Below, piece after piece: positions 26,041 to 39,983 of a stretch of DNA of 64,000 bases. The stretch lies in assembly GCF_037038585.1 (NCBI RefSeq), contig NC_092520.1, positions 189,886,604-189,950,603 of the forward strand, read 5' to 3'. A program made the position numbers and the translations under genes. This DNA is from Patagioenas fasciata. Taxonomy: Eukaryota; Chordata; Aves; Columbiformes; Columbidae. The notes beneath the pieces are model-generated. The model did no database searches. It saw nothing but the letters and a program-made list of their open reading frames with translations, and was not told the DNA's origin. Each line of letters begins with the position of its first letter. The stretch's first letter is position 1.

Positions 26041-29000
26041 GCCTTCAGTAGGTATCGTAACCTTTTTTTGTTATGGGTAAAATAGTTAGCTAGATAGTGT
26101 AGTTGTTTTCAGAAGCTGTGATACTGGGTATTAATCAGTTTTGTAATTCCACAGGAAAGCAATTTTCCTCCAGACACAACATTCTATGCCAGCATAAGCC
26201 AGTTATCTTCTGAAGTTGATAAAAATGCAAATAATGGTAATGATCCTGATTTAAACAAGAAAATATTATGATATACTATCAGGGCTATATAGTATGCTGT
26301 TCTCACGTGTTCTGGCATCAGAAGGAGTTCACTTCCCTCGTGGATTTTAATATATTTCACAAACAGAAAATAGTTTTGAACAATACATGTCACAATTTCC
26401 TGACTTAGTTTCTATTCTATAGTATTCTACTCTACTCTAGTTATTAGAGTAATTACAGAACAGGTAATACCTTAGGAAAACTTTCTAGATTCTCATTATT
26501 GGGTCAGGGAAACCAAATCAAGTAAAACAACTGACACCAGCAAGCAACTGACTGAGATCTTTTAATTTAATTAAGAAACAAACTGTTATAAAACTATTTT
26601 TAAGGTGTAACCATTGGCTCCTTCCTAGTTATTGTTTCTAAGTTTACAGTGACGGGGCAGTGTGTCTCAAAAACTAGAGTAGTCTATTATTCCTTGTGAT
26701 TTCCTTCAAGAAACAGTTTCAGACAGGATCACTTGTTATAATAAAATGCTGCGAATAAAGGTAAAGAATGAAGCTTTCATGACAGCAGTTGAAAAGCTTG
26801 CTGAATGCTGTAGATATGTGTACTCCAAAAGAGAACTATAAGACAAAGAGTAGTTGCACATACAAAAGGAGCCCGTTTCTGGGAAGAGACACTGTCACTC
26901 AGATTCAAGCGCAGGCAATGTTACTTACATTGTAAGTCCTGTGTCAGGTGGTCTTGATACATAGAGGATGAACCAAACAGAACTGAAATAGCAACAGGAG
27001 GATTCTCATAATACAAAAATAGTGCACAAGCAGGGACAGGAAGAACATATCTCTTTACAAAAGAGAACAGTAGAGCTGTGCAGTTAGGAGAATGATAACA
27101 AGCAACAGCTGGAAACTGTAAACAGCAGAGAGGAGTACTAAAGGAAGTGTCATAAAAGTTATACTTTCCTAACAATAGAGAGGCTGCCCAGAGAATCTGG
27201 AGATAACGTTGCTGTCATCAGTGTACATCACAAGATCATTTCACATTCCAAGGGACAAAATATGAAATAAAAACCATATAGTAGTATTAAATGTTGAACT
27301 GAACAGACTATCTTATATTTAAAACTAATATGGAGCAACTGCTGCAATATTGACAGGAAAAAAAAAAAAAAAAAAGAAGAAGAAAAATAAGGAAAAGAAA
27401 AAAACAGAACCGGTTCAGGACAATATTTATTCAAAGCAAGACAGCTATGAAGATCAGCTAAAATACTACATGCACTTAGAGAAACGAGGTTGGACATTTT
27501 TGTTTAATTCCAAATGTGAATAGATTTTTTTCAAGTACATTTATTAAGAAATGAGGATTGATGTTATATCCTTAGGTTCCAGATGTTTGAGGAAGTCTGG
27601 TTCATATCTGTCACAAAAGATAACTTGACAGAGGTTGTTTAAACAATTCACATGAAGCAGAGGGCTGCTTAGGTTAAGTATAAAGAAAACTTAATCAGCA
27701 ACTCCAGGGTCACTCTGATATCTGCATCTGGGAAATTTAAAAAAAAAAAAAAAAAAAAAAGAAAAGGCTGATAATATGAAATTAGATATCACTTAGTGGA
27801 GTGGAAGCAGATTTAACAGGAGTGCTAAGAAAGCAACACTGTTCACCTTCTCCTGTCCAAGTCGCACCTCATGAGTTGAGGGCTGACATGCTGACATGCA
27901 GCCACACAGCTCCTGTATCCACATGCAAGGTGCACCATGCCATCAAAGCACAACAATGCTTTATGGCAATGGCAAAATGCCTCCTATTTTATACTTACAG
28001 AACAATACTTATGTATGGGCAAAGACATGCCTTCTACAGTTAATTAAACAGTAATTCTGGTATCAGATATCAAAGGATGCTCAACACAAGATGTCCCAGC
28101 GGGCTGTGGAAAACTCCCTTTTGCAACAGTCCTAACCAAGTCTGGAAGATATTGCTCCAATGAAGAAATATTGTCAAAGATTAAGTGGGTCTCATCATTA
28201 AATTATTTACTTTTTTTCTAACTTCATGTGAGGTGCAGAGACTCCAACGTGTTTCTTAATTTTTCCCATGTGAGTCGGCAATGAGCAGATAACCTTGGAA
28301 GTATGTGTGTAATCAAAGATTTAACAATAACCAAGCAAAAGTACAATAATATCTGTCATATTTCAGTGTTAATACTTTTGTGATATCCAAAAATTCATTA
28401 AAATAGTTAGTTATTTAGAAAAGTGTTCCTTATATAATGCCTACATAATAAAAACATGAAGTAAACTCCCAGTGATAGTAACACAGGGGTGCTGAGGAAT
28501 TCACAAGAAAACAAATCAAAGAACTGGTATCCCTGCCTGTTTTGACTGTTAAATGCACTCACCATTAGCAAAAGATACATTTCTTAATGTTTTTAGAGTA
28601 ATACTCACACACAGCAGCTATCAGTAAGCCAAGAACTTCTTTCCCTTTGATTCATGGTGTTTCATTCGTAATCACTATACTCTCATTGCATTAATAAGGA
28701 CTGAAGAGAGCAGCCACTCAAATCCTAGCAATGATAAAATGCTAAAAACACATCTAAGCCAGCCATTTCTCACAGGTCCTCTGTGGCATTGCACTCTGCT
28801 CACTTTATATAATAACTGTTTAATCCAATAGCTCCTTTTCACTAGAGATGCATTCAAATCCCTCCTTCGTCAGATAAATCTAAATTGATATATCTACCCT
28901 CTCAAAAGAAAACAGTATGGATATATGCCCTGTGCAAAATGTTTCTCCTTGAATGAATTCTTAAAACATAGTCAGACAAGAGATTGACTCTAGGTTTTAG

Positions 29001-30439
29001 AGCTTAGACAAGTGAAAGAATTATTCCTGTTTCGTATAGAAGGTTTGTTGTACAAGTGAAATAGATTTAAGAAATCCGAGAGGCAGACCCAAAAAGACTC
29101 TAATGGTTAAATCACTCTCTTGGAAAAGTTGCATTCAAATGCTCTGAAGGTGAGGGAAAGGGTGAAAAATAACTGGACTTATATCATCTACATCCATAGT
29201 GAGGGTTCTAACCAGCCGTTTTTGTCTATGCTGTATGCAGAACATACTCTGCTCAGTGAGCAGTAAATAATTGCCAGGTCAGACTCTGCAGAAAAGCTAA
29301 AAGAGGTCCCTAAATTATGACTCCTGGTGGGTACCAGTAAAAGAGAAATATTTATCTGCTCCCCGCTATCAAGAATTGATTGATTTTGAAATTTCTACTG
29401 CAGAAATAGAAGACATTCAGCATCCCAGGAAACATGATAACATCAACATATAGGGTGGTTATGTGCTCAGGATTTAAATTTGAAACTTTGCTGGCAGAGA
29501 AATTAGAAGACCCCCAATTATTTGTAGCCATAGCTCTTGGCATACTGAATTGGATTTTTCCTACGTGAATAAATAAAATTACACAAGCCCTCAGGTGTCA
29601 CCATTTCACTCACGACTAGTAGGTAACATTCTGCTATAGATGTAAATGGCCCAAATACAACAAATGCAATTTTATTTCAAAAACTGAGCACATACCACTC
29701 AGAGTAACAGACACTGTATGGAGAGCTTCAGTTTAACAGTTTCTAGTGGAAGCTGAAAGGACAGTGAGAATCAAGGTCCATACTGACTTCATGTAAGCAA
29801 CAATTTCAGTATTAGCCAGCTAATAATGAAACTACCAGCAACTGAAATGTATTCAGTTAAAGGAAAACAACAAAACAAGCAAAGATACAAAATCAAAATG
29901 CACTCATCTTTGCCACAAAGGTTTGCATCAAAGGGAATAAATTTCTAACATGCCTGTTGCCATATGGGTTAGATTGCAGTTACCTAAATGCAGTTGATTG
30001 CATGTCTGTGGAAAGACGGCACATTTTATTACAGCACCATGTCCTAAAAGCAATTATTTCAGAAAAATAGAATTTCACAACTTGTTCAGTAGTCTTCCCT
30101 GAGTAGGTAGATTCAGACTCTTGTACAGAACTGTGAAATATTTAACATGAAGAATACCCACTGTGCAGCATAACCTGACAAAGTTTTTTTGCTTGTTTGT
30201 CTGCTTTCTGGATTGAAACACATTTGTTGTGGTTGATCATTTCTCCTGATACATAATTTGCAGTGTTTACAGAAACTGCAGGTATTTAGGTCATACAGAA
30301 ATGGAAACTGATATTTGCAAAGCATAATATTTTTCTTGATTTAACTGTTCATGCTGGTTCTCAGTGTACAGATCTATCTATCTCATCATCTTCGCACAGA
30401 ACTTTGACTATAACTATTGCGTTAACTCGAAGAGCTGCG
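26041..30439. other. Intergenic DNA with poly(A) tracts
   Basis: No gene is recognised. A-rich runs lie at about 27358-27376 and at 27739-27760 (22 uninterrupted A). I could not identify a retroposed body upstream of either run. Confidence 0.6.
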
Positions 30440-30790
30440 TTACAAACATAATATGATGGCAGCCATGGAGGACAGAGGGCAGTTCCCAACAACTTCCCAC
30501 TTATATGTGGAGCATGATGTTCATGGTATGGAATATATCGGTTGCCTGGCTTGGGTCAGCTGTCCTGGATCTGCTGCTCACTGGTGCAATCTTGTATCTG
30601 CAGCTGGGCAGCTGGAAAGTCCTTTGTCTGCTTGGCAACAGCCAAGATATCAATGAATTCTTACATTCTTTTCAAACGAAATCTCAAATACCGGAGAGCT
30701 ACTTGAAGAAAATATTAACTTTATCTCAGAATGAAAAGTTAATAACCGCATGAAGAAAATTAACTTGCTTTCAGTCAAACCAGCACAAAC
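30440..30790 (+). mobile_element. Avian endogenous retroviral LTR segment (probably ERVL-like)
   Basis: From about 30450 the sequence runs ATGATGGCAGCCATGGAGGACAG-like, then GGGCAGTTCCCAACAA, CATGATGTTCATGGTATGG, CTTGGGTCAGCTGTCCTGG and, near the end, AGAAAATTAACTT with a CA-type terminus near 30783-30790. I recognise this order as an LTR common in bird genomes, where it is usually assigned to ERVL-like elements. Frames here (30453-30656, 30505-30753) are incidental. No internal retroviral genes, primer-binding site or second LTR were found. The left edge is uncertain. Confidence 0.65.
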
Positions 30791-33590
30791 TCAGTTTGGG
30801 TAATGGCTATAGGATTTTCTTGATTTTCCAGGAAAAAAAAAAAGACAATACAGAACTTATTTCACAGAACCAGAGTCACAGAATGGTGAGTCCTTAATTC
30901 AATATAACTTTAACTAGCTCTAACTTCAAAGCAGTTCATTTCAAGAGACACCAAACTTCTGGAATGATTTTGAAATCAACAGGACCTACTTCTCACAAGT
31001 ATCAACTTTAAAGCTAAAAAAATCACTTCTCAAACTGAATTCCTACACAACAATGACGGGTATCAGACCTAAAAGCAACTTCAAAACAGGTCACAGACAA
31101 AAGCTCTTGTATGCAGTCACTCACACTATTGAATTCTTAGTATGGTCCCTAAAACAGCTTTGACCTGTGCCGATCAGAACAGTCTTATACAATGCCCAAG
31201 CAGCATTCATGGAATACTCTGGGCAAGAGACTCTTTCCAATAGGCTGGATGCATGAAGCCCCTGAGCGAAGAGGTGCAACTTGCCACCACAGATTGATTC
31301 TTGGTCTATTTGACTTGCCTACAAATACAGCTTTGACTAGAAAAAGAGTGTTGGGAAAAATTACTATCAGGAAACATTACAGAGAAACTCCTCAAAACTT
31401 AAACATGCACAGGAAGACCATCAATTCTTCACAGAAAGCCTTGAGTCAGACCTTCATTTAAACGAAATGAGCTGAGTTCTACTGATTTTGAATGAAGTCA
31501 GTAGTACTATGCTGATTTCCATGTGCTAGTTATTTGACTCTCTGCTTCACAGCACAAAAACATCTTCATTTAAAGTCTCAGTTTAAACAGTTCTGAGATA
31601 TTTCATTTGTCTGGAAAAATCTCTTCTTAACTGTGGTTGGTTTGTTGGTCTGAGTCCCTACGTAAGAAGGGTTTAGAGCTCTAAAGGCAGAGAGAAGTGG
31701 AGCTAAGTTAAAATATCCATTTCATTCATTTGTTCCTACAGAGGATCACTAAATGCAGTAAATCAGGTGCTATTAAAATCTTAGGGGAACTGGTTCAGAG
31801 AATCTCACTGACAGCAGCATGACACCTGCTTCTTCCATATAGTAATAGAATCAGAAATAAAGGAAATGATGCAGGCTAGAGCTTTAGATGGAAGAATATA
31901 ATTTTAATTTGGTAATCAAGGCAAAATATTTAAAAGTAATTACTTTCCTCTATATTTTTAGATATATGTGATTCAAAATAGAGTTTTAACCTCTTTTTGG
32001 CAGCTAATGACAGGAGAGGTAAAATGATGAGACCTTTCACAGGGTTTCAGATCCAATGACCAGTCATCACCTGTGAGGAGATACATGGCTTTAAAATTAC
32101 ATTACCACTTAGTTAGTACCTGAAAACTTTTTTGTATCATAAACACATTAGAAAACTGGTGCATCTGAGTCCTCTATATATTGACTGTTGCTATTTCATA
32201 GCCTACAGCTGCTCTACAGCTTCTCCTTTTTTATTGTTTCTTACATTTTCTTTTTCAAAATTAGAATTACCTCATCTGCAAACTTCCAGTTGCAGTCTGT
32301 TGCTTTCTATCCAAACCTACATTATTCCAAATGCAGATTGATGCATCTGGGAAAGACAACTTTGGAAGAAAAAGTAACCCTCAGGAGAGAAAAGCTGACC
32401 CTCAGTAACAGGGAAGCTGGGCTAAGAAAGGTTAGTATTTTCTTATGCATTGATAGTGCACAAATTCCTTGTGCAACTCTGTACACATAGCTGGGAAAGG
32501 AGAATGCATGAACATTGAAATGAACATGAGTGAAGCTTAGTAGTTTTGTATCTTAAGTGGGAAATTCACCCAGGCTTCATGTGGGATCTGCTTAAGACAA
32601 GGTGGGTCTACAATCGGTGGGCTATCATGACTTGAAAAGTCTTTCTGCTGGAGCTTTGCATGCATCTTGAGTAACTCCCATTTAGCCAGGATGACTAGAG
32701 ACTGACTTTAGAGGCTTCTGGCTACAGTGCTCAGGGAAAAGGAGGATTCAAAAGACCATCTAATTGAATAGTCAGAATTTGCAATTAACAACTGAAGTAG
32801 CCCCAGGTTGTCAGAGCATTCAGATTCAAATTCCTGACTTGAGTCAGAAGAACTGAGAGTCAGACTCTTCCACATGCAAGAAAAAATTACTTGGCCATGG
32901 GTATATAACACAAGTAGAACAAGGAAGGAGAGGAAAGCCTGTGAATCTCTAAAAAATTGTCTTACAAGTTGCTGCAAAATCATAATTTAATTTTATTGCT
33001 TAATTTTGAAAAAAATTGCAATGATATTTTGGAGGTAGGAAAACTGATTATCACTCAGATCTCTTTGGAAGAGAGACTGCTGACATTTACTGGCACTCCC
33101 TAAACACAGATAACAGAGTTACATCTCCCAGGGACTGCTCCATTTGCACTAGTTTCTACAGATCTGCTTCGCAACACGCAGGAGTAGTATTTTCCTCATT
33201 TCATCAAGCATTCATCTACATATTTTCTAGACTGATCTTTCTAGTCAGATCATGTTTGAACTGTCTTTTGCTGACTGCATTAGGAAAAATACACCTTAAG
33301 ACGATCTATCTATAATCAATGAGTCCTCCTACATCGTCAGAGGATGTATTCCAACTGTAATAAAGTTCTACCAAAAAATCCTGCAAAGTCACATACGCAC
33401 CGACAGAAATACATTCAAACTGGAGAATTAGAGTCAATTCTTGTCTCAGTTATTGATCTCAGTTTTCTTTGTCTAGGGTCAGTTTATCCTGGAAGAGAAT
33501 TATTCTCCTATGTTGGTTTTGACTGTAATAATACTAATCTTTTTTATGGTTGCTAATATGGGGCTATGGTTTTGATTTGCACTGAAAACA
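30791..33590. other. Intergenic DNA, nothing recognised
   Basis: No exon, RNA gene or repeat that I can name. The open frames are short, with no motif. Confidence 0.6.
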
Positions 33591-34086
33591 GTGTTGATAA
33601 TACAGAGATGTTTTAGTTATTCCTGAGCATCACACAGCATCAAGGTCCTTTCTGCTTCTCATACCACCTCACCATCAAGGACAGTGGGGGTGCACAAGAA
33701 GTTGGGAGGTGACACATCTGGGACAGGTAACCCCAACTGATCAAAGGGATATCCCATACTATATGACGTCATGCTCAGCATATAAAACTGGGGGAAAAAG
33801 GAAGGGGGGATGTTCAGAGTGATAATGTTTCTCTTCCCAAGTAACCATTACACGTGGAGCCCTGCTGTCCTGGAGATGGTTGAATCTCTGCCTGCCTGTG
33901 GGAAGTCCTGAATAAATTATTTGTTTTGCTTTGCTTGTGTGCTTGGCTTTTGCTTTACCTATTAAACTGTCTTTAACTCAGCCCACAGGTTTCTCACTTC
34001 TACTCAATTGTCTCTCCCATCCCACCAGGAAGGAATGAGCAAGCAGCTGGGTGGCGTTTAGCTGCTGACTGGAGTTAAACCTGACA
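33591..34086 (+). mobile_element. Probable solo LTR of an avian endogenous retrovirus
   Basis: About 496 bases run from TGTTGATAAT to ...TTAAACCTGACA, so they have the TG...CA ends of an LTR. In order they contain TGACGTCA (33764-33771), a TATA box (CATATAAAA, 33779-33787), GGAGCCCTGCTGTCCTGGAG, a poly(A) signal AATAAA (33911-33916) with a second ATTAAA (33961-33966), and a GAATGAGCAAGCAGCTGG region near the 3' end. I recognise this arrangement as a widespread bird LTR. No gag/pol/env sequence or second LTR adjoins it, so it is most simply a solo LTR left by recombination. Flanking target duplications could not be recognised, so the edges are good to a few bases only. Confidence 0.8.
33764..33787 (+). 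promoter_or_regulatory. LTR promoter core: CRE-like site and TATA box
   Basis: A full palindromic TGACGTCA (the CRE consensus bound by CREB/ATF factors) lies 8 bases before a CATATAAAA TATA box in the LTR. Transcription would be expected to begin about 25-30 bases downstream, on the plus strand, towards KCND2 about 22 kb away. Whether it is active is unknown. Confidence 0.65.
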
Positions 34087-34094
34087 TCCCCAAG

Positions 34095-34200
34095 TTGGTT
34101 GGTTGTTGTTGTTGGTGGTGGTTTTGGTTTTGTTTGGTTTGGTATAGGGATTTATGGTTTTCTTGTTTGTTTGTTTGTGTTTGGTTTTGGGTTTGTTTTT
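34095..34200. repeat. T/G-rich low-complexity tract
   Basis: GGTTGTTGTTGTTGGTGG, then GTTTGGTTTGG and (TTTG)n-type sequence, directly after the LTR. There is no coding signal. Confidence 0.85.
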
Positions 34201-37200
34201 AATAAGGAAACTGCCATAAAAAAACTTAGCAAATCAGTTTTTTCTTCTGGATTATGCAACTGTATCCTTTAGATTATTTCAGAACCTAAATCTAAACCAT
34301 TGGGTAGTATTTAACCCACAGCTAGTCAGGAAGCCTTTGGTAACCTCCAGATCCTACCACATATTTCCAGTGAACTACTTTAGCAGATTAATTCCCAGAG
34401 AGGTTACAGAAACAGCTTAGGAAAGCACTGACTACCTGGGAACTAGTTGAGGCAACTAAACCTATTTAGGCCCTTCACTTATAAAAGATATTAAACTCAC
34501 AAAGAGGAGAAACAAAGAGGATTTTGCTGGCTAAAAAGTAAAGCTACAGAGCAGAGCTCTGGGAAAGCATAGCAGCAACCCTGAATACCTCAGAGTTTTT
34601 ATTTTGGAGGAGGATTTCTGTTTGTCACACTACAAGGAAGAAATAGGGCTAGAGACATTTACGTGTTTAGTGTCAAGCTGGATAAATCCAAAATCCTTGC
34701 AATAAATCCCTAACTGCAAAATGAGTTCAAGCCTGAGCCTTAAGTGATTTTTCTTGTTCTGCTTCTGGCTTGCTTGAAATGACACAAAAAAAAAAAAAAA
34801 AAAAAAAAAGTAAAATCCAGAAGAATGAATACACAAAAAGCTTTAAAAAGTATAGTGAAACTTGGCTATGCAGTGGCATTTTTCCTGAGAACTCAGTAAT
34901 GTATTTGACACAGGACAAGTTCAAACCTGCTTTGCACCTAGTCTAATAGAGGTACTTAGGTCAAATGACTTTCCAAATAGTGTGTGGGATGACTATCCAA
35001 ACCAGTAGGAAGGAAATAAGATCAGTGTGAAAATTAAATTCTGTATGTACTGAATTTTAGTAGCTTAAATATCTGTGGTGCTTTATTTAACTTTGTTGTT
35101 TTCCATACTGATTCACTGAGGAAGTTCCAGCCAATGAGAAATTTCTGCTTCTCTGTCGTCTTCCATCATCTGACCTCCAGAAGAACGGTGTCTGATCAGA
35201 CTTGCACAGACTGCACTGAGGGTACAGGCTCACTCCTCAGCACGTGATGTAGCTGATAGCACCATCTGCTTTACTGCGGAGTGGAAGACATCAGTATGGG
35301 GAATGAAGACTTGGAATAATTTCTCTCGCCTTCTGAATTTTTCAGGAAGCATTTGGATCCAAGACTATCTGACAGATGACTGTTTTGCTCTGGTCTAACG
35401 TCAGTGACTAGTACAGCGTAATATGTGTCTCTGCACATAGCATCCATCAACCAGATGATTTAAGATGCTCTTGATGGTAGATCATCCCATATATGCTTTT
35501 CTAATCAAACAGAACCATGGTTATAATTAACCATCAGCATCAGCATATTACAGACTTTCAAAACCTTATAAGTGTAAAATGCAAGTTTGTACTGACATTA
35601 AACTATTTTATTAAATTACGTTAAATATTTGTATTACTATGTTAATTGCAATTCTAGACTAAGATTTTACGCTCATAGAAACATGGAAGAATTTCTCAAA
35701 GTAATATGTTGTTTTTCTTTTACTAATTACTGAACACTTTGTCTAACACGGGAAAACATCCAGTCCGGACATTTTACTACATAGAAAACTTAAAAATATA
35801 TACTCTATTACTTATTCCTTGGCATTTTCTTAACATTCTTGTGATCCTTAGAATTAGTAAATTTTGATAAATTTCTACAGTGGATTGATTTCTAACTACC
35901 CTAATAGACTGTCATCTTGACTACATTTGAAGACAACATTTTTGCTAATTAAGTGGGGTTTTCCCCTGTTACACCAAAAAAGTTCAATACAAAATGCATT
36001 TATCTAGGCAGATATACATGTTTAGGTGTCTGCATAATCAAATAGCTTTTCCTGCAAAATATTTCATAGATCTACTTTATTCTCTGGTCTATGTGCTCCT
36101 AATCACCAACTAACAGTGTTGATATTCTTCTCAATAACACAATAGTACTGAATCTACACATCACCTAAGATCTGGTAATGTTCATTTAGAAAAAGAACAG
36201 TTTTACTCTAAAGAGAGTTATACAGAAAGGATATACACATATAGATATACAAGTAGACACTCTGGAAACACGTAGAGTCCAGAAGAGGGAAACTGATTTG
36301 GGGCTCAGAAAATACTGAGTCAAATGTAGCTTCTGAGTCTTCTTTACTGTTCTGTTTTCCGAAGATATTCCTTTCTTATTTAATTCTCTCTATTTGCAAG
36401 ACAGAGGAAGTTTCCCTGATGGGGTAGGTAACTCTATTATTGAACAGACTCTAGAACTCTAGAACTCTATTGTTGAATAGATGTATAATAAAAAAGCAAA
36501 GTACTTTTTGCCCTGCAAAATTTCTACTATGAATGAGCTGGGACAAGTGATATGAGAAGAGACAGTAAGAAGTTTAATTTACCCTCAAAACAACTGGGTT
36601 ACTTTTTGAAACTACTTTAGTTAAATTAAAATGCTCACTTATGTAAGTAAGGCTCAGCATTGCAATGTATTAGCCAGTAAATCTCTGCATTTGTTAATGT
36701 AGGTGTCTTATAAGTTTCTGTTCAGCCCTTTGACTTCTGTGAAAAGTCAAACTGCTGAATTGTATCCAACTCCTGTAAGTGAGCAGCTAAAAAGCCTAAA
36801 AGTTTATGTTGAGACTACTGTACCAAGGATGTGCAAGTGTGAATGGTTTGCTGTTGAAGTATGCCGAAACAGATCCTGCCATGTCAGAGAAACTGCAGGA
36901 TCATTTTCCCTCCTTCATGTCATTGACATGTCTCCCTTTCAAGAGGAATAAAACAAGATCCTAAAAAAGACAAAATTGCAAATTTATATAGTCTTTGCCA
37001 AAAGATGTCACCTCACAAATCTGACTACATCCATGTCTCCAATTTCTATCAGGAAAGGCTTTGAGGATGGGTATGATATTTTATGCTTCCTATGCAAGAC
37101 AGAAAACTGGGGCAGCAATGACTGTGCCATAGAGCTGAGGGAATAATTCAGAGTTAATAATTTATTTGCTGAATATAGCTTCCTCTCTTCCTTTTGAACA

Positions 37201-39102
37201 GTTGTGAAAGAGCATCTTCCGTTCAGCTGCAAGAGGCAATGGCACACTGGGTCACTCAAGGTGAGCAAGAGGCCATAATACTCCTTGCACCTATGCAGTC
37301 TTCCTCCTTTGCTGGAGTCCTTTAAGTACAGATCCCCTTGATGTACAGTCACTTGTATTTCCTGATTTGTGACCCAACCAGGCTGATGTGTGCTATAAAG
37401 CACCTCAGGAACTACGGTTCATTGCTGCATACACCTAAGACACGCAGACCTGGCTGGGTTTCTGCATTCACAAGGCAAGCATCAGCTGCATGAGTCTCAT
37501 ATATACTACATGGTAGACCTCTGAACAGAAGGCTGAGATTAGTTTAAAAATTTATTATATAATAATACTATTTATTTATTCATTAACACTAGCTAAAATC
37601 TGTCTCCACATACACTTGGTAATAGTGCAGCAAGCAGTTTACCACAAATACAGAATAACAGATCTTTTATTATTTATCTGTAGTAACAAATAGAAATAGG
37701 TCTTTTGTTTGGTGCACTTTATCGTCTATGTGAATACAAGTCTTACCCCAAAAGCCTGGCTTCATATATTTCCCATTCTACAAATATTTCTGCCCATGTT
37801 TTGTTAAAATGTAAGACCATTTTGACTATGCTTTAATTTAGAAACACACAAAATGTTTGTAGGAATAGACTACGTATTTGATGATGAAGATGCGCGGCTA
37901 TAACTGGAAGAGCAGGAGATTACACGTAAAGTATTGCAGCTATCATACAAGCAGCAGTCACTTTTTCTTTTTTCTTTTTGTTCTCTGCAGGGCAGAGCAG
38001 AGCTTGGAACTAATAGCTTATTGTTCATTTTCAATAATTGCATATTAGAACTCCAAGTGTGACTTCCACTAGTATAATCCACTATTCAGTAACAATACAT
38101 ATTTTAAGCAGTTTCTCAGTAAATTAATTTCCTAGAATATTATTGCAATATGAGCACAAAACGAGCTAGAATATTGCCATGGAAAATTCAACATTTCATT
38201 TAAATAAATATTTGAAGATTTTACCCCTCATTATCTGCTTAGATATACTCATCTGCAAAAAGGAAATATAGAAGTATTCCTTTTTTTTTGTGCATCAATA
38301 GCTGAAAATGTGCTTTAGATTTTTTAAGGGCTGAAAGTCTTCCTGGAAAAGGAATGGGAAGAAGAGAAACATAAAAAACTGACTTTTCTGAAACTCCTCC
38401 ATGTATACAAAGGTAAATGAGTATTTAAATCATAGATATACATATATAAATTATATATATATGCATGTATAGGTACACTGTGTATACAAATGTACACCAA
38501 CTGAAGCAATATTGGAATTTCCATTAAATACCTATATTGACTGCCCCATTCCAAACAATAAGTTTGGAATTTTTTTAGAGACATAGTTATGGAATGGCTG
38601 TAATCAAGACAAAACTATTGTTTGAGTCTTTAAAGATGCAATAAGGTCACAGCAAACTCCCTACCAGAACATTACAAAACCAAGTCAATGTCAAATGTTT
38701 ATGATAATAATATGCATACTGTTGTTTAGGCAATGAAGCTCAGTAAAACAACACCAAAAGGTTCAAATGAGAGTTTCATGTTTTATCACTGAGGTTATTT
38801 GTTTCATCCTCAGACTATATCTGCATACTGATTTGCATGACAACTCAGAAGCCCAAATAGACTGAACAATGTCTCTGATTGCCATTTCATCCTCAGGGCA
38901 ACTAGTGTGAACACCATTAGATGACAATTTTTGTTACTGATAAAATAGAGTTTGCATGCCCAATTAGATAAACTAGGTGAGAAATTTTTATCTCATGAAG
39001 GTAGTTCTTTTTTAATGACTTAATTCAGATTGCCAGAAGACAAGCAACTTTCAGATAATGCTACATGACAGTTTTTCCAAAGTGGATGCATGGTATTGTT
39101 TC
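34201..39102. other. AT-rich intergenic DNA
   Basis: No gene is recognised. It contains a 24-base poly(A) run at 34786-34809 and a short duplication TCTAGAAC near 36450-36470. A 131-codon minus-strand frame at 37008-37403 has no recognisable domain and fits chance. Confidence 0.6.
34786..34809. repeat. Poly(A)24 run
   Basis: Twenty-four uninterrupted A. The sequence before it is not recognised as a SINE or processed pseudogene. Confidence 0.95.
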
Positions 39103-39142
39103 CTCCATAAATATATATACATATATATATATATATGCATAT
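39103..39142. repeat. (AT)n microsatellite
   Basis: Alternating TATATATACATATATATATA sequence, about 40 bases with a few interruptions. A smaller AT repeat lies near 38440-38465. Confidence 0.9.
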
Positions 39143-39740
39143 AAAGGAAAATGAGAACACAACTGTATTTACTCAAGACCTGCAGAAACTAAGAGGAGAA
39201 GGGGGAGACTCACTTACTCACTAATTACATTGCCATAAACGTAAAACCAGAGGGGAATGTTTTTAATCCAAGTAAGACAGACTGGGTTTAGGAGAAGCTA
39301 TGAAGCATATCATCAAAGCAAGGAGAAACGTAGGCTTTATCAATTCTGTGACGACAACAAAAAAAATTTCACACAATTCCTTTTTTTCCACTGAAAGCTG
39401 GCAGATATATATACTTAACAATTAAAGAGGTTCTAGGTGACCTGATTAAGCTGGACTTCTGAATGGTCTATGGTCTATCTTCCTTGTATCTGTGTACTTG
39501 CGTACCCCATCAGTGAAACTTTCCCGCCTCTTCTCCACCTCGTTCTCCCCAATGGGCTGATTTGCCTTGATGTCCATTTCCCTCTCTATTCATACCTAAT
39601 TATCCATGACAAAGTGATCTAGTCAGGAACTTTAATGACAAGATTTCCAGCATCTTTTCTCCAAGTGTTGGGTACAAAGTAAAGACACAAGAATTACTCT
39701 TGAAAACTTAAGTGCCTTCTGCCCCTTTTTTCCTTTTCAG

Positions 39741-39983
39741 GTCCTTCAGCTGGTGAAGGACTCCACTAGAGAAATGAACGAGTCATCTGTGTGGACTGCC
39801 TACCTGAAAACAAGGAAAAGTGATCCCAGCTGAGCAGAAGACTACCTTGTCAGGTTCTACTGCAAACATCTGCATGTGTATACATCAGGGATCTCCAGAA
39901 AGCACCTTTGCAGTTGTTACTACATCATGAGTGTAGCAAATCACTGGATGGCCATAGGATCTGAAACCTAAGCACAAAATAAA
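39741..39983 (+). other. Speculative terminal exon (acceptor, short ORF, poly(A) signal)
   Basis: A textbook-like acceptor (CTGCCCCTTTTTTCCTTTTCAG, AG at 39739-39740) is followed by 30 open codons. They start VLQLVKDSTREM and end at TGA (39831-39833). A canonical AATAAA follows at 39978-39983. No upstream exon was identified and the peptide is not recognised. Isolated acceptor-like sites are common by chance, so this is a weak candidate for the 3' exon of an unannotated or noncoding transcript. Confidence 0.2.

Noticed and set aside
37008-37403. 131-codon minus-strand frame
   Set aside because: No recognisable family, and there is no codon or splice context to support it.
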